64,000 nucleotides of DNA from Polytrichum commune. Taxonomy: Eukaryota; Streptophyta; Polytrichopsida; Polytrichales; Polytrichaceae. The notes under the pieces are model-generated. The model did not search any database, was not told the DNA's origin, and saw only the letters and a program-made list of their open reading frames with translations. The stretch spans positions 74,167,554-74,231,553 of the forward strand of contig OX485803.1 of the NCBI GenBank assembly GCA_950295325.1. The letters run 5' to 3'. The translations under genes and the position numbers were made by a program. This document shows, piece by piece, positions 44,812 to 56,245 of this stretch; positions within the stretch are counted from its first letter, which is position 1, and every line of letters starts with the position of its first letter.

Positions 44812-46774
44812 TTAGGGGCTTTTATTAATGTGAGCTTATTTCACATTAAGGTGAGAAATATCATGTGAGCCACCAACTTGCAAAAAGAGTTGAGGGTCAT
44901 GATCACTTTGAAGTCCATATCATGAGTGTTGGAGTTCAAATTGGAATTTGTGTTACAAAAGATGGGCAAAACATGTTGTTGGCTTTGGGCACTAACCACT
45001 CCCATTTGTGGTGCATATATATAATATGCTCAAGGCACCAATCAAGACCAAGCGAGTTTTTTTTGCCCTTAACATCATTCATGGAGCTCATCATCATCAT
45101 GAATCCAATTCTACTTACAAATGGTCCTCAATGTTGAAGATATTTCACCTCGGGGGGGCAGTGTGTTAAAAAGTTAAGGATATAGGTGCGAACAACCACT
45201 ATTTTATAGGGGGGTATTACTTTCAATTCTCTTCTTTTTTTCACATGCTATTATTATGTAAATTTCTACTTTGGGTTAATAGAAAAATGGGTTGCATTAC
45301 TTATAATTCCAAATTACCTATTATTCCATACCCTATAGTACTTTAAAGATGTCCATTGCCATTTTTGATACCCTATATTACTCTTAAGCCCATTTATAAT
45401 TTTTTGCCCCCATGTTTTTAAATTACCCTATCATTTGTTCGCACGTATATTGCTACTCCGACCAATGACTACCCCCCCCCCCCCCGAGTATTTCACTTGT
45501 CTATCCGCAAAAGAAGAGAAAAAGGAAGTAAAGAGGAAGGTTGATTACCAAGTGTGTTCCTCTCTTCATTACCGGTTTGGGAGTTAAGAAAGATGGGTTG
45601 ACTAAATAACTCGTTCTTGTTCCTAAGATTCTTACCATAGTTTCCTAGCAGCTTGTCCAAAAAATATATAAATAAAAGGGTGCTTAAATTTCTAGGTGAT
45701 TATTGACACGTGCCTTTTCTCCAAAGATCATATCAATGTCGAAATCATAGAAGCTCGGCTCACATGTGTTGTAATTCAATATAGTAGCTTTCATGTATCA
45801 AGAGGTCACAACATGCATTGCAAAGTCTTTTGTGAGTCTTTTGTCTCGCCATTCTAACACTTCTAGCCCATAGTCTTTCACAAATGCAACATATCTCTCA
45901 CACGTAACAAACCATGTCACATAAGAGTTTAGGGTGACTACAGCGAGCTTCAGAAGAGAAGGTAAGGGCTAAGGGTAAAATGACCACACCTTAAACGAGA
46001 TTAGCAATAGCCATCCATTATTTTAAACAAAATTTTGGATGAATGCCTAACTTAATTTAATTGTATTTTGAAACTGCTTGATTTTGATATATTATTTTCC
46101 GGATTGCCTAATTATTTTGGCCATTATAATTAATTATTAAGCAAATACCCACCCAAGCTGCTATAAAACTATGACATGGGAAAAGACCATGTCTAACTTT
46201 AGTTGAAACTTTCCATAATTGCCACCAAAGAACTTGGGCGATATCTTTAACTTTTTGAACAAATATCTTCAAGTGCACATTAGGAAGCCAATTGCATGCC
46301 CTCTCAAGTTTGATGGAGCCGAATCTACACTAATAAATCGATCTCAAGGAGCAATAGCGGCAAGGAAGACCTTTAACCAAAAAAAAAAAGCTTTGTTAAA
46401 GTGCATTGGTTTGGGTCTTGGAATGAATAACATTGACATGACCACTAAGCTTTTGTGGTAAGATACATGTATCCTACGAAACCTTGAACCTCCGTGTTCC
46501 TTTCATTTGCCCCACCAAAGGTAGTGTCCGGACAAGGGTGTTCACCTTGGCAACGGACCTAAGATGGGGACTCCAACAAAAGAAAACAAGTTAAATGAAG
46601 GCCATAAGGTTTTGGTTGGTGAGAAGGACTATTCGTATAACAAAGACGTGAGTCGTGCACAATTGACAAAGATTTTTATGTTGTTAACATCATGTGGCAA
46701 CTCTTTGCCAAAAGAGGATACCTTGGCTCACGAAAATCCTTTTTCTATGATGCAATGCCTTTTTTTATCAACCT
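44812..46774. other. Intergenic DNA with repeat remnants
   Basis: No supported gene. A C run lies at 45473-45485. Segment 45560-45720 matches 32240-32330 and segment 46040-46190 matches 32960-33110, so an eroded copy of the element at 32128-33211 spans about 45560-46190. Frames at 46219-46461 and 46564-46872 have no recognised domain and may belong to the LINE-like fragment that follows. Confidence 0.45.
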
Positions 46775-47122
46775 TTGTGCAAAGCACTGAAACAATTCAG
46801 CCGCATCTGGTTTTTCTTGAGGAGTGGTCTTCCGTGGATTATTTGGCGCCAACCGAATTATCTGATGTTTAATGTGGTGCAACAGCCCATCGAGAAAACA
46901 CTTCAAGTCATTTGGGACATCTTGCAGGATTATGGTAAGACTGAGTGGCAATGGACTCTCTCGGATTTGGGAAAGGCTCCGGACATTGCTTGCCAAGATG
47001 TTCCTAATGAATTCAATTTGACTTGGGGGGTCAAAGGCCTCATTATGACCCGGAGAAACTTAGTTGTCACTGGAAAAAAAAAAAAAAAAAAAAAAAAACC
47101 TCAAATGGGCATTATTTCTTGA
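46775..47122 (+). pseudogene. LINE-like 3' coding fragment
   Basis: The frame contains LPWIIWRQPNYLMFNVVQ, resembling the W-x-x-W-x-x-R-N-x-x-x-F segment found near the C terminus of plant LINE ORF2. It continues for ~60 residues to a TGA. A run of 25 A (47074-47098) lies inside this frame and is followed by more coding-like sequence, so it is an expanded A tract rather than the element's tail. No RT catalytic motifs are seen. It is a fragment, and the assignment is tentative. Confidence 0.35.
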
Positions 47123-47720
47123 TTTCCAATCGGGTTGCACTGGTTCGCCCGTGTTGGTTGTATTTAGGTTCATTTCTTGTAATTAAATTTTAAATTTGTG
47201 CCAAAAAAACTTTCATTTTAGCTTGAGCTAAAATAATAGGTAACATTCATAATGTGTAGGTGTTCTTAGTCTAGATGACGAGGGGTATCCTTGTATGGAA
47301 CAAAAAAATCCCCATAGTTGATCCAAGCCATGGAGTGGCAACCGTGATCTACCATAAGCAAAAGATGCACATTTCGTTTGTGTCATTCATTTCATTGACA
47401 ACCCAACATAGTTTGAAACTTTATTAGTCATTCAAACCACAATCGAAGCTAAGTTAACACAAGGATTTCTTTAATGATTCAAATGAATCTACTGGGACAT
47501 AGTTGAGATGACATAAAACTGTGTGAATTGCATTGTCTTAGCATTGATCTCCTTCCACTCAAAGCTTTTAAAATCTATGAATATGGATTCATAATCTTAC
47601 ATCCTGTTAAATTGTAAAAGCTTCTAATGAAAGAGAGTCAGTGGTGAGGCCAAAGGATCCGTATTGGTCGTAAAGGACAATGGCAATAATCCCCATCAAA
47701 CCCTTAACCGAGATTTACTT

Positions 47721-48341
47721 CAGACCTTGGACAACTAACCAACTAATTCAACTATTAGTTAACTAGTTGCCTTTCATAACTATAGTTGTTCGTGATTTGA
47801 CCTACTAAAAAATGTAGTTAGTTATAGTTGTTTTAATTTTGGTTTACCATAAAATTTACTTAACCATACTTATATCTAGTTAACTAAAGTTGAGTGCAAC
47901 ATGCAGTGTAGTACCATGACAAATCAAAGCATCTATATCTTTTCCTTTTTCGTTTAATCATAATTTTAAATTTGGGACCTAGTTCCATTTGTGATTCGGA
48001 CTTAATCAACACCCAATGAATACGACCTCATTATCTATAAGCAACTTAATGTATAATGGGTTCAATTGTTGCAAGGAACGGTGGGTTCCATTCCTTCTTG
48101 GGATGGGCCAGCACGGTGGCAGGCATTGATTCTAACATAAGGTCTCTTTAAAAAATTATTATAATATATTTCATTTCATTCTTGGAGATAAATGAAAGAA
48201 CTCGCAAATTGGCTCCTTACAAATTTTGGGACTCTCAAGTTATAGTCGTCTGAATTTTTATACTTAATTATAGTTGTTATTCAAATAAGTTTGAAAATTT
48301 TCTAGTTAACTATAGTTGTTTTGGCAGTTGTCCAAGGTTTG
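47721..48341. mobile_element. hAT-type MITE
   Basis: The left end CAGACCTTGGACAACT pairs with the complement of the right end (CAAACCTTGGACAACT). It is flanked by an exact 8-bp duplication ATTTACTT (47713-47720 and 48342-48349). It is 621 bp and filled with AACTATAGTT / AGTTAACTAG palindromes near both ends, probable subterminal transposase-binding motifs. A sister copy lies at 54143-54608. Confidence 0.8.
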
Positions 48342-48350
48342 ATTTACTTA

Positions 48351-48560
48351 CACTGCTTTATTTATGGTATTTGGTGTCACTCGCTATTTGGTATAATATG
48401 ATACTATAAAATGCTTCTATGTGTTTTAATCTCCTCCAACAAAGGTAATAAATTGTTTAGACACAATTATTATTTGGTTAATAACATTTTTAACCATATT
48501 GGTACGAGGATGATTTTATTTACATACAAAGGTTTTGGTATATAGACCCGTATGGTAATG
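48351..48560. mobile_element. Diverged relative of the 15422-15632 MITE
   Basis: It starts immediately after the target duplication of the preceding hAT element with CACTGCTTTATTTATGG, then TATTTGGTGTCACTCGC and a TGATACTATAAAATG block, in the same order as in 15422-15632. The right terminus is not clearly preserved, so the end is approximate. Confidence 0.45.
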
Positions 48561-48608
48561 GGCCTCGTTATGGATACCTAAATAGCATATGAAAACCACT
48601 AATACCAC

Positions 48609-48763
48609 ATAACATTACTCAACACTTACCGTTTGTTCAATGCCCCCCCGGGAATATAACAGTTAGATGCTCAAAAGCCGAACATGAGACTTAGCTTTAT
48701 GAGCATCCGACCGTTACATTTCGAGGACCCATTGAGCAAACAATAGGTGTTGAGTAATGTTAT
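48609..48763. mobile_element. Foldback MITE, near-complete hairpin
   Basis: ATAACATTACTCAACAC at the left is exactly inverted at the right (GTGTTGAGTAATGTTAT). The pairing continues with mismatches through CGTTTGTTCAATG / CATTGAGCAAACAATAG and GATGCTCA / TGAGCATC, leaving only a short loop. It is about 155 bp with no coding. Confidence 0.7.
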
Positions 48764-48817
48764 GCATACCAACATTGACAAAAATAAAATAAAATAGTTT
48801 ATTAATCTGTATAACAA

Positions 48818-49231
48818 TGCCCCGAGCTAGATCACACTTGCCTAGGCTTGGGCCCCGGCCCAAGCACGCCTCCCTTCACTACCCAAATGAAGCCCATGCT
48901 CCCTGCCCGCTCCGCCCGACTTTCAAAAATAAAATTGCCCTTGCATTTTTGAAGGCCACTTGTCCATATAACCCATATTGAGTGCACTTCATATTCAAGG
49001 TCCATAATCCAATATATAATCACTTCCATTGAGTAAATAAGCAATTGACCAAGATTTCATTTTCGAAGTGAAACTGTCAATAAAGCATGCAATTAACTTG
49101 GAAGTCAAAAATATTACAAAACCCGTATTAGACGGGCAGAGCAGGCCGGGAGCACGGGCTTCATCCAGGCAGTGAAGGAGGCATGCCCGGGGCAGGACCC
49201 ACCCCTGGGCAAATGTGATCTAGCCCGGGGC
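48818..49231. mobile_element. hAT-type foldback MITE with long GC-rich TIRs
   Basis: It is flanked by an exact 8-bp duplication TATAACAA (48810-48817 and 49232-49239). The ends pair for ~100 bp with mismatches: GCCCCGAGCTAGATCACA against TGTGATCTAGCCCGGGGC, and then GGGCTTCAT / ATGAAGCCC and GGGAGCA / TGCTCCC. The arms are strikingly GC-rich in an AT-rich setting. Confidence 0.8.
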
Positions 49232-49239
49232 TATAACAA

Positions 49240-51323
49240 CCATGTAAACAATTTTTTTCCCTCCCCCCTATGATAATAACTATTACAAATATTGTGGAAT
49301 ATTGATGAATTAGTCTACATAAACCTAATCGCACTTATGTGAGCGATTTATGTGCCATAATGTTTACATTACACAGAACCATGTTAGGTTGACAAAGAGC
49401 TTCATGATTGGTCACTCACCTACCTACTCATATAGCATTATATATAACAAACACAATATTTTATAGTGTATAAAAATAACGATTATGATACCGGATTGGC
49501 TAACGACAATGTCAACTTATAAATGAAATTAGCAGTAGACAAATCATGTGCTTCTCATGTGAATTAATTCGGTAGATGAGAAACACTTAAGCTCATGAGA
49601 GAATCATGTGCATATGTCCTCTACCGATCATCTACATATAGTGATCGGAAGTTGCTTAAGTTGTAAGTTCCTTGAGACTCATCTAGAAGGTAAGGTAGGT
49701 CATGTGCTTCCCACTCATCATTGTCCCCCATCTAATGACTCTAGCACACTTCACATAAGTTAGCTTCCGGTATACGTTCTTAATATGTTCCCTTATCTCA
49801 ATTATGCCCCCTTCCCACCTGACTTTACCAAATAACCAAAGTTTTTTCCTAAAAATTGGGTAAAGTTTTTTGGGTTACAGCGGAGGCATCTAGCTATCCC
49901 AATGCACCTACAAGAACTTGCTCTGAAGATTTTCGAGTAGGTTTTAGTTAAGTAGCTTTCACACATGTTCATTGTTTTATCTACTGAGCAATGACATGTT
50001 GGATAGGTTTTGTCCCATCCCCCAATGCCTTACTACTCATCTATCTTACCATCGGTTTTTGTTAACGAAACTCCTCCTGCATTCGTAGCTAAGACTAAAA
50101 GCAACCAATCACAAGGGCGGGAGGCGACACTTTTTAAAGGTCCTACAGTCTTGCCTCGTGCCTAGGTACCAGTGGGAGGGTCGGTGCTTGATGAGGCTTA
50201 AGACCTCCACTTTTAAACCATGCCACATCATTTGCCAACTTGACTCGGGACTAGATAGTGTGGATGGTGTGAAGGCTGTGTTTTTAGAACCAACTTTTAG
50301 GCTTAGCTAAAGTCAAGTGGGAAGGGGGCATTAGTCGCCTATATTTGAGTGGTGTGTTGTGAGTCAAAGTGTGGATCTAAGAACAAATACTAAAAGGATA
50401 TGTAAGTTGGACTACATGTTTCAAATTCGCTAACATTCTAGGGTCAATAGTCAACGTCATGGGGTGGGTGTGCGGGGGATTTACATGGTTGTTTCATGGT
50501 TCGTATATTGGTTATTTTGGAGAATTGTGCCACCCACGAGGGAGATCATCAAACCCCATAGAGTTGTTGTTAAAATATTGTATCATGTTTTGTGGATCCG
50601 AGCCAATTTCAAACTCTAAGTCCAAGTTGAGAATCGTGGCAAACAACAACAAACTAATCGTCTAAGACACGTGCATCTTAGTAGCAAACACAACACATCA
50701 AAATTTAACTTTTGGAGCTTAGACATAGATCGAGGACAATAAGTTGTTTCCAAGACAATCATGAGAAACCAACTTCTTCAAAACTAACCATGTCATGAAG
50801 CTCTCTAGATATCATATCACCCCGTACGTGTTTGTCATCCAAGGATTTGTGGCAACCATGTGAGTCGAAAGTGAAATTGTTGGAAACCCCTTTCAATTTG
50901 GATATGGTTCCTTTTACAAGCCAATTGAACTTCAAAATTAATGTCAAAGATCCCAAATTAGTTCGGTGAAATTATGTTCGGATGAATTGATGTTACCGGA
51001 GGGCTCTAACATGGCCGGTTTTACCACAAGTCACGAACTCTACCTTTTATTGTTTCAAGGTATGGAGGGTCAAGTTGCATTGGGCATGCTCCCTCGACCC
51101 CCAATCTAACATCATACATGAGCTCATCGACCAAAAAGTTCAAGCCATGGAAGGTTGCCCAAATAATTGTCAACGTTTCTTAGACCTTCAATGGTAGTGT
51201 GGAGTCACTTGGGATCAAGCTTTCAACCAAACATCAAGTCTCATTAGCATTCTTATGTGTAGGGTCTTTTGACATGCCGCTTTCCGATATTTTAAACACA
51301 ATGGGCTTCCTAGACTTTTTGTG
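49240..51323. other. Intergenic DNA, no supported gene
   Basis: Short frames only. A partial 'TGATATGTG' family match lies near 49295-49350 (TAAACCTAATCGCAC, inverted), and the 'GATTGGACTACATG' repeat at 50340-50535 is listed separately. I see nothing else. Confidence 0.5.
50340..50535 (+). repeat. Dispersed repeat, 'GATTGGACTACATG' family
   Basis: The blocks GCCTATATTTGAGTGGTG, GTTGGACTACATGTTTC, ATTCTAGGGTCAATAGTC and GGTTGTTTCATGGTTCG are in the order seen at 30575-30782 and 33490-33725. Confidence 0.4.
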
Positions 51324-51326
51324 TTA

Positions 51327-51921
51327 GGGTTGCTGCACACTATGGCTGAAGGTCAAGAGGTTGTTAATTTCCACCAATCAAATTATAAGAAACCAAGAAT
51401 TTGGCCTCTTGACCCTTCACACTAGAGGCCAAAGTCCAAAGGCCGTCGCAATTTCAAATACCTACATGGCATTATTTTTTGACAAAGGCAATAGACTCTC
51501 AAAGGGAGTTTGGGTCGGATGGAATGGAAACCCAAACTATGGTCGAGAGGCGGTCGATTGGTTTTCATAATCTAAAAAAAATAAAATTCAAAACATTGAC
51601 ATGATCTTGGTTGTTAGATTGGAGGAGTTGTTTTGGGTAGGGAATAAAGTGGGATGCTCCTTCTTTCTTTGGACTTTGGGCTTGGCCTTTGGAGGCTTCA
51701 CACTATGGCCGTCCAAGCCGAGAGGCTGTGGGAGTTCATGGCCAAAGGTTTGGACTTTGGGCTCGGCCTTTGAAAGCTTCACACTGTGCCCAACCAAAGA
51801 CTCCAAATCCTATATTTTATTGGCTATGTATTTTCAGCCCATTTATTTGGACTTCCAACAAAGTTTGGCCATTCAATCCCATGGCCTCTCAAACTTGGAC
51901 GGCCATAGTGTGAAGCGGCCC
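51327..51921. mobile_element. PIF/Harbinger-type MITE
   Basis: The left end GGGTTGCTGCACACTATGG pairs with the complement of the right end, GGGCCGCTTCACACTATGG. It is flanked by TTA on both sides (51324-51326 and 51922-51924), a valid TWA duplication. It is 595 bp. Internal diverged copies of TTTGGACTTTGGGC...TTCACACT are tandemly duplicated at ~51660 and ~51750. No transposase is seen, and the overlapping open frames inside are by-products. Confidence 0.7.
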
Positions 51922-52309
51922 TTAGGCTCACCTCAAGGAGATAATCGTTTTAGAGTACATTGACTAAATACTAGGTGGTACTCTAACATCGTCGCATGTA
52001 ACAAGTAACCCTAAAGTAAATAGCGGTAGTATTAATAGCAAGGTGAGATTATCACTTTAACACCCCCTTGTAATCTTAGCCTGCCTCATTTGGTTGTAAT
52101 AAGTTATGGGTGTTGTAAGGTGAGAGCTTTCACCGGTAAGTCTAATTCTAACCTTAGTTTTACATGATGTGAGATGCTACAACTGATTTAGACCTCCTAT
52201 ATATGTATGAGAGGTGAGAGGATTTGTGCATTTGATTTGAAGCAATTTACAAGTGGGAGGTGATGTCACTGATTGTTTGCTTCAAGTTGTTGTGTCAAGC
52301 TTCAAGTGC

Positions 52310-52425
52310 TCCATCCAGTGGACATAGGTCTAGGGGTGGAACGAACAGACACTTCATTCACGTCAGTCCCTACCTAGGGATCGAAGTTTCTTCTCTTCTC
52401 TTCTCTCTCTGCTCCACCTGTCATA
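52310..52425 (+). repeat. SINE-family 3' fragment
   Basis: It carries CATCCAGTGGACATAGG, CGAACAGACACTTCATTCAC and GGGATCGAAGTTTC, then a TTCTCTTC-rich tail, in the same order as the SINE at 32357-32737. It is diverged and headless. Confidence 0.5.
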
Positions 52426-53984
52426 TTGGGTGTTCTTGTTTTTCCTTCCTTTGCTGGTATATTGAGTCGGATGGTAGAATTGCTTAGGGAGATAAATTTC
52501 CAGAGAGAAAAGAGTGAGAATGTTTCGACTTGTATTGCGTTTTTTATTCTAGAGGTCGGAGGCATCAATATAACATACATTTTAAAAATATTTCAAAACA
52601 TACTTAATGTTTCTTAAATTGAAAATCATTGAAGACATCGATCTGTGAGGTCTTTTATGACAAATCATTGTTGGAAACATTCTCCTCTTGCATGATTAGT
52701 TTTTTGAGCTCTTCTCCGTCAAAGTACTGATCCAATATTGTTTTTGGATCGTCCCCGACGTGAAATTTGTCTTGTTCAACATTGTTGTCATCAACGTCAC
52801 CGTTGGCATTCTCCGTTCAGGGGTCAGGGTTCAAGCACTGCCGTTGAAATTGGATGTAATAATGCTATATGGTAATATGGAACAATTGGCCCTATTGGCT
52901 CGGACTGACTGTAGAATTGAAATTATATTAAAAAACATCAAAATTTGCCGAGTATTTTGAAATGCACATTTTTAAATGATTTTAAAATAGACGCACCACT
53001 AGTTTCGACACATGAGGTAGTTTCGTTGCCACCGGTGCATCCAACTTTCAAGTTGATACCCCCTTTGAGTGACGAGCAGGTGAAAATCTTGAGATGGCCA
53101 TGTTTGCAATGAAAGTTGAATTTTGTGTTACTTTGGTGCTTGAGAAAAACCAATCAGCTTTGGAAGACCTTTGCGGAGAGAACAATGAAGTCTCTCAAAA
53201 TACACTACCTACTTGGAAAAGGTGGTACCATGGTGACATCAACGTTTCATTCCCCTTTCTTTATGTTGCCTACCAAAATGGAAGGGAAAACATAGTTCCA
53301 TTGTTACGTGAACATAATAGGTAGTTGAAAGATGTACCGTATCTCTCAAACAAATGAGTTAAAAAACCATTGCTACAACTTTTAGGGGTCTCTACAAGAA
53401 AAGAGGAAACGTATTTGGACTAGTGGTGGAGATAAACTACTTTTATGCAAGAAATAAAATAAAATAATATTCATTGTCACTCAACACCTGCAATTACACG
53501 ATGCTATATCTCTTCTTTATACTACATATTAGATATTTTACAAACAAAACATATGTAGATAGACTTGGATGTTGCAAAACACAAAGACGTTACTTGGTAA
53601 ACGTGTGCACATTCCGAGTATAATGACATGCTTAGCATCGTGTAACTCCGATGAAGAAGTAACACTAAATAATACCACAAACAGTAGTGAAGTAGGTAGG
53701 TTAGAAATTGGGAAGCCTGGACAGGCTCGATTCCCCAATGACTCACCTCATCCCAAGCAAAAAGCTGGTGACCCAGGCCATTTGTCAATGCAAGCTGTGA
53801 TTTAATAATACTAGGCGTGAAGAGCTTCGTGGTAGGTGTGTTTGGTCAACAGAGCCCAGCAACACTATAAGTAAGTCCATCCCCTACATACATGCATGTA
53901 CTCATGCACATACATGCGCACACATGCATACATCATGTACATGTACACACACACAAACTCAAGAAGAGGCATACATACATGTGG

Positions 53985-54030
53985 ATATATAGATAGATAG
54001 ATAGATAGATAGGTAGGTAGATAGACAGAT
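53985..54030. repeat. (GATA)n/(GGTA)n microsatellite
   Basis: Tandem ATAG units with a few GGTA variants. It lies between CA/CATA-rich tracts and the hAT MITE. Confidence 0.85.
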
Positions 54031-54142
54031 GTGCTATGTGACCCTATCTGTAGTACACTTCAACTTCACGTGTAATTTGATTTTCATCATCGAATCGGGA
54101 AATTATCTCATTCAATGAGCAATTGTAATTTTGTAAACATTT

Positions 54143-54608
54143 CAGACCTTGGACAACTGTCAAAACAATGACAGCTAACTATATTTTTTTCAATACATTT
54201 TGGGGAACAACTATAGTTAACTAGAAAATTTTCAAACCGATTTGAAGAATAACTATAATTGATTAGAATAATTCCAAGTATTATTCTATATTCGAAGAAG
54301 CTCGCCTCTTGATTTGCTTCAATTGAAGGTCTTTCATATGCTCAAGCCCACTGAGGATCATCAAGAAACTCCTTTACACAATCACTCACAATGTTGGGTT
54401 CTGGAACAACCTCCATGTACACCAACACAAATAACACACCAATGACACTACAACGGATTTACGTGAACAAGCTCCACTCAACTTTAGTTAACTAGATATA
54501 GCTATAGTTAACTACATTTTTTGACAAGTCAAATCGCAAATAACTATAGTTACGCAAAGCAACTAGTTAACTAATAATTGAATTAGTTGGTTAGTTGTCC
54601 AAAATATG
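54143..54608. mobile_element. hAT-type MITE, sister of 47721-48341
   Basis: The left end CAGACCTTGGACAACTG pairs with the complement of the right end (CATATTTTGGACAACTAAC). It is flanked by an exact 8-bp duplication AAACATTT (54135-54142 and 54609-54616). It is 466 bp with the same AACTATAGTTAACTAG palindromes as the sister element. No coding. Confidence 0.8.
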
Positions 54609-54616
54609 AAACATTT

Positions 54617-55468
54617 CATGTTATATGATCACAGTCAATGTGCAAACGCCATAAGGGATAAATAGTGCATATTCTTTTTAGTTCAACGATCACAAAGGCC
54701 CTCTAAATTCCGTTGTGATTGAACCTATAATGATTACGAACACGTAGTGCAATCTCATCTTAACTTGTTGTTTTGATCTTCGTTTTAAGCTATAGCCCTT
54801 GCCATACATCACTCAAATATATAATACAATATAGTATAATATTACATAACATATATCTATGTGTGTGTGAGAGATCTCCGAGACGAGTGAGCACATGACG
54901 CCAAATACCTTACCCATCAAGGAGGTCCATGCATAGTTAGCTTCGTGATCTAAGGTTTCATAGTCAAATTGTGGTTTCATTAGTCGAATGGGAGAATGGT
55001 CTCTTGCTAAGTTAGAATTTAAATTACTCAAGTATAATTTTGAATGTTAAAGGTCCGATATGTTCTCACACGTTTTAAGAATGCTGAACCTTCTCAAGGT
55101 ATCACATAGGTTCTCCTCATATTCATAGCATTCGTTAGGTGTCCTTGATAAGAACAAAGTCTTGTATGCGACATAAACCTCCAAGGTGCCTAAGGTAAAC
55201 GTGGCTAATCTAACTATTGATCCTATATTGATTACTACATTACGAGCAAGTAATCCCATCTATTTTGAACACATGCCTATTTAGATCCCTGACATTCTTA
55301 AATCCACACCTAACGACAACACAACACTCTCAACTCAAACCAACAACCAAATTAGACCTACTTTCATTAGGGTGGGATTACACAAAGGTCCAAGACCAAA
55401 GAAACTTGAAATCAAGCAAACCTAAGGAGTTTACAAAAGGTTACAAATCCAAGGTATGATTTTATTAT

Positions 55469-55506
<38 letters not shown>

Positions 55507-55935
55507 TGGAAGTGACACTAATGTGGCATCACTTTCTTGTCAAATCTTGGTGGTCCCAACTCAAGAAAATAATCCTTCAGATTTGAAAAACCGATCTTCA
55601 AGCTTGGGTCCAATCTTGAGTCCAAATTAAGGCTCGTTTATTTTTCTTTCTTCATGCATGGATTGATATTGTGGTTTCTTAGACGTAGGGGTGTTTTTGA
55701 ACCCCAAGTTCCTTGGACCCGGACCTTAATGTAAAACCATCCTTAGTACACCAACACACATACACAAATCAACACATGCACATTAGTGATCATGCACACG
55801 TCACCCACACACCCACCCATGGCATCCACCCATACATCCATGCCTACATACATCCATGACATACATCCATGACATACATAGATACATGACATACATAAGC
55901 AAGGAGCGCCATGGCGACGCCTTTGCTTTCGCAGC
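54617..55935. other. Intergenic DNA upstream of the Tudor-SN gene
   Basis: No gene is supported. It contains a (CA)n(TA)n microsatellite at about 55467-55506 and tandem CATCCATGACATACAT units at about 55845-55905. Composition changes sharply to GC-rich after ~55900. Confidence 0.6.
55467..55506. repeat. (CA)n(TA)n compound microsatellite
   Basis: About 10 CA units run directly into about 9 TA units. Confidence 0.9.
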
Positions 55936-56245
55936 AGCAGGCAGTCCGGAGGCAGTGAGCGAGCAAGCGAGCGAGCGTCACGAGACGGCGATCATTCGCA
56001 GATCTGTCTCGCCCGCTTTCAACCCTCGCTCGCGCACCAACTTCTGACTCTTATGTGAGCGCGCATGCCGCTTGCCGCTTCCATCCGAGCCTCGCATCGC
56101 ATCACACAGTAGGGTTTGCGACACCTCCTCTCTGTGTTTGCGCACAGGTTTTGGCCAAGGTTTTGGTCTGCTTGCGGAGAAAGCCCTTTGGGGGAGCTGG
56201 TAGCGGTGTAGGTTTTGGAGCCGCGGGGTCTCGGTTGGTGGTGCG
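55936..56245 (+). promoter_or_regulatory. Promoter / 5' untranslated region of the Tudor-SN gene
   Basis: This is a GC- and CpG-rich stretch, in contrast to the AT-rich DNA upstream, with a run of GAGCGAGC units near 55955-55980. A telo-box-like TAGGGTTT lies at 56110-56117, an element often found just upstream of or within the 5' UTR of plant genes linked to translation and growth. No clear TATA box is seen. The start site cannot be placed without transcript data, and long open frames on either strand here are due to GC-rich composition. Confidence 0.45.

Larger units (their letters stand above)
51925..54130. other. Intergenic DNA with SINE fragment and microsatellites
   Basis: No supported gene. 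A diverged SINE 3' fragment lies at 52310-52425. A B-box-like GGCTCGATTCC near 53725 hints at another tRNA-derived piece. Tandem CATA/CACACA tracts are at ~53885-53985 and (GATA)n at ~53985-54030. Confidence 0.5.

Noticed and set aside
47074..47098. A25 run as the poly(A) tail of a retroposon
   Set aside because: The coding-like frame continues on the far side to a stop, so the run lies inside the fragment.
51588..51963. Overlapping 70-120 codon frames on both strands
   Set aside because: They lie within a PIF-type MITE with an internal tandem duplication and have no domain.
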